The position numbers and the translations under genes were made by a program. Below the pieces are notes generated by a model. That model made no database searches, was not told where the DNA came from, and worked only from the letters and a program-made list of their open reading frames with translations. From Clostridioides sp. ES-S-0010-02 (lineage in GTDB: Bacteria > Bacillota > Clostridia > Peptostreptococcales > Peptostreptococcaceae): a stretch of 64,000 bases of DNA. The stretch lies in the NCBI GenBank assembly GCA_020641055.1, contig CP067345.1:2535317-2599316 (forward strand). Direction: 5' to 3'. This document shows positions 56,144-62,966 of the stretch, in pieces. Each line of letters begins with the position of its first letter. The stretch's first letter is position 1.

Positions 56144-57297
56144 ATATAAATACATCTCATGTTATTGTTTAACTCTATAGGTATAAAGAAACTGGAGAAG
56201 ATATTTACTTATTTAAATACATCTTATGTTATTGTTTAACTCTCCATTTTTGAAAGTATAAAGTTGTTGACCAATATTTAAATACATCTCATGTTATTGT
56301 TTAACATTAAATATAGAAAAATCTAAGATAGATGGTATTTGATTTAAATACATCTCATGTTATTGTTTAACTGTAGAAGATGTGCAATACTATCAGAAAA
56401 GAATCTAATTTAAATACATCTCATGTTATTGTTTAACAACTGCAAATATAATTTAAAGACAACCAACTCAACAATTTAAATACATCTCATGTTATTGTTT
56501 AACAGATATATTTGACGTTGAACCATTGCCACCAAAATTATTTAAATACATCTCATGTTATTGTTTAACCAGATAATGTTAGAGATTGTAATCGTATTTG
56601 GTTACTATTTAAATACATCTCATGTTATTGTTTAACTACAACATATGTACTTGGAGAAAATTCTATTGATTTATTTAAATACATCTCATGTTATTGTTTA
56701 ACGGAAAATGGAATTTTAAGCGATTTAATAATAGATAGATTTAAATACATCTCATGTTATTGTTTAACCAGCTAATGTGGAGTGGCGAAACTGTTTCAGA
56801 GAAAAATTTAAATACATCTCATGTTATTGTTTAACAAAATGCGATATTAGTGATATTGTAGGATACATAAAATTTAAATACATCTCATGTTATTGTTTAA
56901 CAATTTTATAATTACTTCTCAATTTGATTTGCAAATATTTAAATACATCTCATGTTATTGTTTAACTAGAGTACCAGTATGTAGACCTAAAAGGTGATAA
57001 TATATTTAAATACATCTCATGTTATTGTTTAACGGATTCAATAAATAAAAAAGGCGATATAGTTTATGCATTTAAATACATCTCATGTTATTGTTTAACT
57101 ATGAAAATTAATCTTAAAGAACTAAAAAGAGATTAATTTAAATACATCTCATGTTATTGTTTAACTTTTGCCAAATAGTCCTTTTTTAAATTTAATTAGT
57201 TCATTTAAATACATCTCATGTTATTGTTTAACGACAATTTTAATTTTGATTCTATTTCTATCAGTAAATTTAAATACATCTCATGTTATTGTTTAAC
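56144..57297 (-). CRISPR. CRISPR array A: 18 repeats, 17 spacers
   Basis: The repeat is 30 nt. On the transcribed strand it begins GTTAAACAATAACATGAG and ends TGTATTTAAAT; spacers are 35-38 nt. The repeats at the low-coordinate end are degenerate (56144: ATATAAA for ATTTAAA; 56211: one C to T), and a leader shared with array B abuts the high-coordinate end. So transcription and spacer addition run from high to low coordinate. Repeat length and host fit C. difficile type I-B arrays. No cas genes are present in this window. Confidence 0.98.
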
Positions 57298-57390
57298 CAC
57301 TGTAAAATACACATTCTTATACAGCATAATTTTCTAAAACCATTGCAAATACTAGCACTAATCAAATTTATCCCAAGTGTCTTTAAATTT
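57298..57390 (-). promoter_or_regulatory. Leader of CRISPR array A
   Basis: The ~90 bases next to the last repeat are almost identical to those next to array B (61750-61835). Shared landmarks are CACTGTAAAATACACATTC and TTATCCCAAGTG. This conservation and the intact adjacent repeat identify it as the leader, which normally holds the pre-crRNA promoter and adaptation signals. Confidence 0.85.
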
Positions 57391-57402
57391 CGGATGTTTT
57401 TA

Positions 57403-57509
57403 CCTAGCGATTCGCTAGGACGGTGATAATTGCTACATTTTACAACTATCTTTGCGAGTGCCTATCCCAATTACTTGGGATAAGCTCACATTTAGGATGC
57501 GTAATCACC
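57403..57509 (-). ncRNA. Candidate structured RNA upstream of leader A
   Basis: Read on the minus strand, an outer stem GGTGAT / ATCACC (57504-57509 with 57422-57427) encloses a stem GTGAG / CTCGC with one G-U pair. Above this is an 8-bp stem TATCCCAA / TTGGGATA closed by a GUAA tetraloop (GNRA type). A 7- to 8-bp hairpin CCTAGCG / CGCTAGG follows. The G-U pair and tetraloop make sense only on this strand. It is absent upstream of array B. The family and function are unknown. Confidence 0.5.
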
Positions 57510-57545
57510 CTATATTTAACACTACAATTATAGCATATTTTGGAA

Positions 57546-57582
57546 GATAAAGCACTTTTATGTACTTACTAAGTGCTTTATC
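57546..57582. terminator. Terminator after the 58-residue cargo gene
   Basis: A perfect 12-bp stem GATAAAGCACTT / AAGTGCTTTATC with a 13-base loop lies just past the stop of the minus-strand gene at 57592. It belongs to the recurring AGCAC...GTGCT hairpin set of the island. Confidence 0.75.
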
Positions 57583-57591
57583 CATATTATT

Positions 57592-57768
57592 TTACTTATT
57601 TTCTCTCTCTTCTTGTTCTCTAAGAATACCTCTCAATATCTCTGCATATTCTTGAAATTTTTCTTCGCTATTCTGTTTTAGTTCATATAACGCATTAGCA
57701 AATTTCACAAAATACTCTACATCTTCATCAGTTTTTAAATTGTACTCCTTAAGTAAACTTTCACGCAT
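57592..57768 (-). CDS. Small acidic coiled-coil protein in the cargo island
   Basis: A 58-residue, Glu-rich, probably helical protein (MRESLLKEYNLKTDEDVEYF). The ATG at 57768 follows AGGGGG; an upstream TTG overlaps that site. It lies directly downstream of the BRO-type gene and may be co-transcribed with it. No domain is recognised. Confidence 0.65.
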   Translation of the reverse strand: MRESLLKEYNLKTDEDVEYFVKFANALYELKQNSEEKFQEYAEILRGILREQEERENK

Positions 57769-57826
57769 TGTATTAATCCCCCTCAAAACTAAACTAAAAT
57801 ATATTATTTAATACAATCTTATAAAT

Positions 57827-58693
57827 TTACTCAATCTTATAAACCACATGATAATTCTTCTTCTCCCCTGCAATCTTAGCAGGTCTATTATTTTCCTCTA
57901 TCCATTTGCTAATCTTGTCTATTACACTTTGTGAATACTTTGTTGTAGTTCCATTCCAATTATCCTTATTTGCTAATACTATGAGTTTTTCTTCTTCTTT
58001 AATATCTAATTTCTTAATAATCTCACAAACTGCCACAAAATCAGGTTTATTAGTTTTAGAATACATATTTAATTTAATTGCAATTTGTTTTGTATCAAAG
58101 AAATGCTCTTTTTCTTCAATCTCCAAAGGTAACTCTATTCCTGCTTTCTTATAGATAGTTTTTGCTGTAAGTAACTTTGCTTTTTCATCTATTCCAGCAC
58201 CGTTTAGAAAAGGTGTTAGTATTTCTATAGTCTTGTTAACTGTGTCTAGACTTTCAATCTCACTTGCTTTTTCTCTTAACACTTGAGGGTCAGCGTTATT
58301 AGTTATGTATGCACCAGTTTGTCTTATGCTTGGTAAAACTTCTCGTCTAAGCCATTTTCTAAATTGAACACCGATAGGTTTGTCTGTGTATTGTAAGAAT
58401 CCATATAAACCATCTTCATAAAAAATAGTTATACTTCTAGCTTTATTACTAATTATATTATTTGCGACTACATTTAAAGTAGTTACAAAATCATTAAATT
58501 CAATTCCTTTCAATACATCATACTCTTGTTCAATTTCAAATTCTTCTGCTTTTACGCAATCCTGTATTGTTTTAGATACATCTGCATAGTCGAATAATCC
58601 AACTATTTGGTTGGCTATCCAACAAGATTTTCCTTTCCATACAAAAGTATAAATTTGACTTCCATTAAACTCTTTTACTATTAAATTTTCCAT
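57827..58693 (-). CDS. BRO-N domain phage antirepressor-type protein
   Basis: A 288-residue protein with an N-terminal BRO domain (TFVWKGKSCWIANQIVGLFDY, FRKWLRREVLPSIRQTGAYI in part), as in phage antirepressors. The C-terminal region is an unassigned domain with EKLIVLANKDNWNGTTTKYSQ. Such proteins often relieve repression or bind nucleic acid. AAGGAG precedes the ATG. It is next to a ribbon-helix-helix gene behind a large palindrome and may be regulated through the dyad at 58732. Confidence 0.85.
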   Translation of the reverse strand: MENLIVKEFNGSQIYTFVWKGKSCWIANQIVGLFDYADVSKTIQDCVKAEEFEIEQEYDVLKGIEFNDFVTTLNVVANNIISNKARSITIFYEDGLYGFLQYTDKPIGVQFRKWLRREVLPSIRQTGAYITNNADPQVLREKASEIESLDTVNKTIEILTPFLNGAGIDEKAKLLTAKTIYKKAGIELPLEIEEKEHFFDTKQIAIKLNMYSKTNKPDFVAVCEIIKKLDIKEEEKLIVLANKDNWNGTTTKYSQSVIDKISKWIEENNRPAKIAGEKKNYHVVYKIE

Positions 58694-58731
58694 AACTATT
58701 ACACTCCTTAAAATTGATTTTTTTCAAGGAA

Positions 58732-58770
58732 TGACGTATACTATAGTTAGTTGATGTATAGTATACGTCA
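58732..58770. promoter_or_regulatory. Perfect palindrome between the BRO and RHH genes
   Basis: A 14-bp perfect inverted repeat TGACGTATACTATA / TATAGTATACGTCA (58732-58745 with 58757-58770) sits about 40 bases upstream of the BRO start. It is a likely operator for a phage or island regulator. Confidence 0.65.
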
Positions 58771-58815
58771 ATAAGGGTTGCTCAAACTTTGGTCGGTGGG
58801 AGTGACCCTTATTTT

Positions 58816-59004
58816 TTATTCCTTTTGTTCCAGTTCTTCGTCGATTTTTTCTTCTAGCCATTCTTTCTTTGTTAGATTCTTTTCCTCTAACACTTCATCA
58901 AATTTATCTAACTTTTCTTTGTCTAGAAGTACACTAAAACCTCTTTTATCTTTTCGACGATTCTTCATATACTCTGCTCTACTTTTAGTTGCTATTTTAT
59001 TCAC
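58816..59004 (-). CDS. Ribbon-helix-helix (Arc/CopG-like) regulator
   Basis: A roughly 62-residue protein with a beta strand KRGFSVLLDK followed by two helices (EKLDKFDEVLEEKNLTKKEWLEEKI), the Arc/CopG pattern. I start it at GTG 59004 with AGAAAAGAG just upstream; the frame extends further, but the earlier codons fall in the operator. A large palindrome lies directly upstream, so autoregulation is likely. It may act on the BRO gene next to it. Confidence 0.78.
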   Translation of the reverse strand: MNKIATKSRAEYMKNRRKDKRGFSVLLDKEKLDKFDEVLEEKNLTKKEWLEEKIDEELEQKE

Positions 59005-59011
59005 CTCTTTT

Positions 59012-59054
59012 CTGTAACTCGTTACATTAATAATAACATTGTAACGAGTTACAG
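59012..59054. promoter_or_regulatory. Operator-like palindrome upstream of the RHH gene
   Basis: A perfect 15-bp inverted repeat CTGTAACTCGTTACA / TGTAACGAGTTACAG (13-base spacer). Each arm itself contains a GTAAC/GTTAC dyad, giving four half-sites. It overlaps the expected promoter of the ribbon-helix-helix gene. Confidence 0.78.
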
Positions 59055-59169
59055 TCAAGATATTTTGGAATATTTTTCAAATAAAATTTTATTGAAGCTA
59101 GCGTCGCAAAACACTACCTCAGCTATATCATTTTTCTAATTATTTTACTCAACCGACCAATTTGAGCAA

Positions 59170-59200
59170 AACAAAAGCACCTACATATTTGTAAGTGCCT
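59170..59200. terminator. CACCTAC/GTAAGTG hairpin after the gene at 59227
   Basis: GCACCTAC and GTAAGTGC form an imperfect stem between the ribbon-helix-helix and anchored-protein genes, at the 3' end of the latter. A near-identical hairpin follows the next gene at 59850. Confidence 0.6.
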
Positions 59201-59226
59201 TATGTATAGTTAATCTAATCCTAGGA

Positions 59227-59751
59227 CTAACTTTTAGCTTCAAGTTCTAAATCATCAATTAAATTTACATCATTTTTTATATTATTCCAATCATCTAAAA
59301 ATACATTATAAGTGAGTGTTACATCGACAATAAAGCTTATTCTAACTGAATGGATATCATTCATATCTTTTATATTGTTTACAAATTCTTTAGTAAAGTT
59401 TCTACACTCATTTTCATCATTAAACCTAGAATTTTCCACTTGAATGCTAACTATATATCCCTCACCTTTTGTTGGGGTTAATATGTTAACATAATATGTT
59501 GTTTTATCTTTTAAGTCTTCTGGTATAATAGAGTCTACTTTTACCTGCATCTCTTGTTTATAAATATCTTCTTTTTCTTTTTCACTAATTATATTTTCTT
59601 TTGTAATATTTCCTTCATCTACTTCATTTCTATTTTTTGAATCTCGTATAGCTTGATGAATCATCATTGATACTGTAAATACAATAAGGTATATTAAAAA
59701 TATCACTAAAAGTTTCTTCAACAAACTTAATTTTTTAAATTTTCCCCACAT
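59227..59751 (-). CDS. Membrane-anchored cargo protein, unknown function
   Basis: A 174-residue protein with one N-terminal membrane segment (LLVIFLIYLIVFTVSMMI) and a charged linker. An extracellular or C-terminal domain follows, with an NILTPTKGEGYIVSIQVE strand pair. GGGGAG sets the ATG at 59751. Its C-terminal part has a layout similar to the middle of the SHOCT protein at 59882 (EDLKDKTTYYVNI compared with PQEYKGSHYKVDV). Role unknown. Confidence 0.7.
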   Translation of the reverse strand: MWGKFKKLSLLKKLLVIFLIYLIVFTVSMMIHQAIRDSKNRNEVDEGNITKENIISEKEKEDIYKQEMQVKVDSIIPEDLKDKTTYYVNILTPTKGEGYIVSIQVENSRFNDENECRNFTKEFVNNIKDMNDIHSVRISFIVDVTLTYNVFLDDWNNIKNDVNLIDDLELEAKS

Positions 59752-59849
59752 AATATACTCTCCCCTATTAAATTCTTTACTCAAATATAATTCTATCTAA
59801 AAATAAGAACTTAGTCTATTAATTTAAAATATTTTGAGCAAAATAAAAG

Positions 59850-59880
59850 CACCTACATATTTGTAAGTGCTTGCTATATC
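59850..59880. terminator. CACCTAC/GTAAGTG hairpin after the gene at 59882
   Basis: AGCACCTACATATTTGTAAGTGCT makes a short stem-loop with A/T flanks. It is almost the same sequence as the hairpin at 59170. Confidence 0.6.
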
Positions 59881-59881
59881 T

Positions 59882-60709
59882 CTATTCCAATAATTCCTTT
59901 TTCTTTTTATTATATTCTTCCTGTGTAATTGCTCCTGAATCTAATAACTCTTTTAGTTTTTTTATTTGGTCTAGTGGGTCTACATAACTCTGATACTTTT
60001 TCTTTTCAGCCTCATCTATACCTTTTTGAATCTCTTCATCAGTCATAATATCACTTTCACTAAGATGTAAATCTAATGCAGATTTTTCACCAGTTTGTAC
60101 TTTTCTATAGTACTGAATATAAATCCTATTATACCTACCTCCATCATCTTTAGTGTAAAATTCAAAAGTGCAACAATCTATCTTAAAATCTTTTAATTCT
60201 TCTGTTATATATTTTATGAATAGTTGACATTCTTTAGTATTTTCAAATTTTTCATTTTGTACTGTTAAATAAAATTGAGTAAGCCCAGACTCAACTACAT
60301 CAACTTTATAGTGACTACCCTTATATTCTTGAGGTACTAATTCTTCTAATTTTGCTTTTAACTCCTCTACTGAGATTTTTTTTCCATATTTTTTCTCCCT
60401 TTTTTCTTTATCTATTTCTTCTTGTTTTCTGATTCTTTCAATTTCTTTTTCTGATTCTTCTTTCTTTTGTTGTTCCTCTAAAATAGCCATCTTTTCTTCT
60501 GTATATGGGCTTATATCTTCCCAAACTGCATATAAATATATTGTAAAAATAAGAAACATATAAGATATAATACACATCACTCTTTGTTTTTTTCTAACAA
60601 AATAAAGAATTATCAATGATGCCAAAAGCACCAAACTTCCTGGCATAAATCCTATAAATATAATTATACCTAATAACATTAATATTATTGCTATTATTAT
60701 CGCTGACAT
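59882..60709 (-). CDS. SHOCT-domain membrane protein
   Basis: A 275-residue protein with two or three N-terminal membrane segments (residues 1-60) and a long charged coiled coil (EEQQKKEESEKEIERIRKQ). A mixed domain follows, then a C-terminal SHOCT motif (LKELLDSGAITQEEYNKKK). SHOCT motifs are usually C-terminal oligomerisation helices. GGGGG sets the start at MSAIII. A second SHOCT protein is encoded at 61966. Function unknown; both lie in the island between the tape measure and LysM genes. Confidence 0.8.
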   Translation of the reverse strand: MSAIIIAIILMLLGIIIFIGFMPGSLVLLASLIILYFVRKKQRVMCIISYMFLIFTIYLYAVWEDISPYTEEKMAILEEQQKKEESEKEIERIRKQEEIDKEKREKKYGKKISVEELKAKLEELVPQEYKGSHYKVDVVESGLTQFYLTVQNEKFENTKECQLFIKYITEELKDFKIDCCTFEFYTKDDGGRYNRIYIQYYRKVQTGEKSALDLHLSESDIMTDEEIQKGIDEAEKKKYQSYVDPLDQIKKLKELLDSGAITQEEYNKKKKELLE

Positions 60710-60767
60710 AATAAAATCCCCCACAAATTACTCATCTCACACAATATTATAGCATAATTTGGCAAAA

Positions 60768-60802
60768 CAAAAGCACCTACCATAAAAGTAAGTGCTTTCT
60801 TA
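60768..60802. terminator. CACCTAC/GTAAGTG hairpin before module B
   Basis: CACCTAC and GTAAGTG form the same recurring stem-loop, here upstream of the SHOCT gene and of the second toxin-antitoxin module. It matches the copy at 55531 in position relative to the antitoxin. Confidence 0.55.
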
Positions 60803-60865
60803 TTTACAATTTTTATAATTAAATTTATTCATTAATTTAGATTCATTATCATTGTTTATAAAAAT

Positions 60866-60907
60866 TAACATTAATTATTGTCAAAACTGACAATAATTAA
60901 TGTTAAA
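60866..60907. repeat. Perfect 19-bp palindrome upstream of antitoxin B
   Basis: A perfect inverted repeat (60866-60884 with 60889-60907, loop AAAC) lies about 20 bases before the antitoxin -10 box. The sequences around it align with the copy A region near 55600-55680, but the palindrome itself is absent there. It could be an operator or an inserted element. Confidence 0.7.
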
Positions 60908-60935
60908 ATTTTTTTATTGTGGTATAATAAAAGCA

Positions 60936-61058
60936 AGAAGAACTACAATCTATTTGACAGTAGAGTGAAGTTCATAATTATAAGCTAATTATTTTTTGGA
61001 TTTAAACATAAATTTAAATTCAACTTGTAAGTCACTCTTTGTGCGAGAGTGGCTTTTT
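60936..61058 (+). ncRNA. Antisense antitoxin RNA (RCd-type), copy B
   Basis: GTGGTATAATAAAAG (TATAAT 60924-60929) drives an RNA antisense to the 3' half of the toxin gene. It ends at AGTCACTCT / AGAGTGGCT with TTTTT (61030-61057). The layout matches copy A. The 5' end is estimated. Confidence 0.82.
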
Positions 61059-61141
61059 GCTTTTTTGATTAATTTACCAATTACGTAAGCTATTAGAGTA
61101 GCTGTTAAGCTAGCTAATACGCCAATCAAAAAATTATCCAT
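60989..61141 (-). CDS. Type I toxin, small membrane peptide, copy B
   Basis: A 50-residue peptide related to copy A, starting MDNFLIGVLASLTATLIAYV with a basic tail (LIKKAKSHSRTKS ... FKSKK). GGGAGGTG precedes the ATG, and CCTCCC upstream can pair with GGGAGG. The antitoxin RNA overlaps its 3' end. It adjoins the low-coordinate end of CRISPR array B. Confidence 0.88.
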   Translation of the reverse strand: MDNFLIGVLASLTATLIAYVIGKLIKKAKSHSRTKSDLQVEFKFMFKSKK

Positions 61142-61386
61142 ACATACACACCTCCCTTCTAAACGTTGGGAGGATAATCTTTTGTATGAACTCCACTCTA
61201 TAAATTGTAGATTACATCTTCTTGCTTACAATTATTATATCATATAATTTTTACATATTTTACCTATATATTACTTTTTACATTATAATTACATCCTTTC
61301 AATAAAAAACACCTACCATAAGCAAGTGTTTTTGTATAAATATTCATAGTTTAAACTGAAGGATTTAATAATAGTATACTTATTAA

Positions 61387-61749
61387 ATATAAATACATCT
61401 CATGTTATTGTTTAACTTATTATGTGTGTCATATTTGTTGTTAATTTCCCTAGATTTAAATACATCTCATGTTATTGTTTAACAGATGATAGGATTGAAA
61501 ATGTAGATAATTTTGAGTTATTTAAATACATCTCATGTTATTGTTTAACTAAAAATAAGGAGGTATTATATGTTTAATAATTTAAGATTTAAATACATCT
61601 CATGTTATTGTTTAACTTGCTTACCTTGAAAACAAAAATGGTTTAACACTTGCATTTAAATACATCTCATGTTATTGTTTAACTGTAGTATCTTTATTTC
61701 TTTGTTATCTGCATTAAATATTTAAATACATCTCATGTTATTGTTTAAC
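61387..61749 (-). CRISPR. CRISPR array B: 6 repeats, 5 spacers
   Basis: The 30-nt repeat is the same as in array A; spacers are 36-37 nt. The repeat at the low end (61387) has the same ATATAAA degeneration as the first repeat of array A. The leader-like sequence abuts the high end, so the array is read high to low. One spacer (61550-61586) looks like the start of a gene, with AAGGAGG followed by ATG. No cas genes are present in this window. Confidence 0.98.
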
Positions 61750-61835
61750 CACTGTAAAATACACATTCTTATACAGCATAATTTTCTAAAACCATTGCAA
61801 ATACTATCACTAATCAGTTTTATCCCAAGTGTTTT
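61750..61835 (-). promoter_or_regulatory. Leader of CRISPR array B
   Basis: Nearly identical to the leader of array A over about 85 bases (only a few substitutions), then diverging. It lacks the structured element found beyond leader A. Confidence 0.85.
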
Positions 61836-61901
61836 TAGATTTCTTTACATACACTTAGTTAATATAATTCTCTATCTATATTATACCATTTTTTAACATA
61901 T

Positions 61902-61944
61902 AAAGCACTTGAAACAACAGAATATCCAAGTGCTTTGTATGTTT
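61902..61944 (-). terminator. Terminator after the SHOCT protein gene at 61966
   Basis: The stem ACATATAAAGCACTTG / CAAGTGCTTTGTATGT (one G-T pair) lies just past the stop of the minus-strand gene. It belongs to the recurring hairpin family. Confidence 0.75.
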
Positions 61945-61965
61945 ATACTTATTTATTTTCTCTTG

Positions 61966-62886
61966 TTATAAATTCAATAATTCTTTTTTCTTCTTACTAA
62001 ATTCTTCTTCTGTTATTGCTCCCATGTCTAATAACTCTTTTAACCCTTTCACTTGTTGTATTGCATCATCATTTGATTTTATTTGTTTTTCTTTATTATT
62101 TTCTAAATTATTCTTACTTATATTTATTTTTCTCCTTATATTGTCAATAAATTCTTGGCTATGAAAATTAAGTATTGAATCTTCAGCTATTATTTCCCTT
62201 AATTCTCCATGAGAAAAATATTCAATACTTATAAACAACTTTTCAGTTTTACTTTTTTTATTTCCAGTTCCTGACAACCCACCAACAATTGTTCCCATAG
62301 GACCAAATAAAGTTCCTATAGCTGCTCTTCCAACAACAGACTTATTATTATATGCTATTTCTTTCTCACTATACTTATTTACACTATATAAATCAGAAAA
62401 TTTAATACGCATTTTTTCTTCTTTTAAAAGTTTGCTCTCAATAACTAAACATGCATTATGGTTGTCAATAATTATACTTATTGCTTCACCCCTACAATTA
62501 GGAACTCCAACAGAATTATAGTAATCCATCTTCATTACCCCTTGTTTAACTATTTTATTTTTATTTCTTAATATAGTATCTGTCTTTTTATCTTGCATAT
62601 CTGTTATATTTTGATTAATTATATTGCATATTTTATCTTTTGAGTTACTTTTAAAATACAATACACTTTTTTTGCTTTCTATAATTAGCATATCATTATC
62701 AATAAAGACTTTCTCTATATCTAAAAGTTTTATTTCACTAATAGGTACTTGTTGCAATGTATATACAGATACTAGTTTTTTATCTATATACATAGTACAT
62801 GTAAGTTCATTGTTAAAATGTGGGTGCCCTTTTATATACATAAGCTTAAAATTCTTTATGTCATCTTTTCGTTTAAAAAAATTCAT
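61966..62886 (-). CDS. SHOCT-domain cytosolic protein with a PH-like N terminus
   Basis: A 306-residue protein. The N-terminal half shows short beta strands that could form PH-like domains. The middle has a Gly-rich GRAAIGTLFGPMGTIVGG segment, as in many SHOCT-linked proteins. The C terminus has the SHOCT motif LKELLDMGAITEEEFSKKK. GAGGGG sets the ATG at 62886. It is the first cargo gene after the tape measure gene and is cut off by its own terminator. Function unknown. Confidence 0.8.
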   Translation of the reverse strand: MNFFKRKDDIKNFKLMYIKGHPHFNNELTCTMYIDKKLVSVYTLQQVPISEIKLLDIEKVFIDNDMLIIESKKSVLYFKSNSKDKICNIINQNITDMQDKKTDTILRNKNKIVKQGVMKMDYYNSVGVPNCRGEAISIIIDNHNACLVIESKLLKEEKMRIKFSDLYSVNKYSEKEIAYNNKSVVGRAAIGTLFGPMGTIVGGLSGTGNKKSKTEKLFISIEYFSHGELREIIAEDSILNFHSQEFIDNIRRKINISKNNLENNKEKQIKSNDDAIQQVKGLKELLDMGAITEEEFSKKKKELLNL

Positions 62887-62966
62887 TTTAATCCCCTCAT
62901 AAATCAATAGTCTATAATGTTATTATAACATCTATAAGAAGGATTTTTTCAACAATAATTCGACAA

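Noticed and set aside
56144-61749. Self-targeting spacers against the visible prophage genes
   Set aside because: I compared spacer fragments by eye with the window and saw no match, but this is not a proper search.
55441-62966. Cas genes in the CRISPR island
   Set aside because: None of the neighbouring proteins shows Cas motifs; the arrays appear to be orphan copies served from elsewhere.
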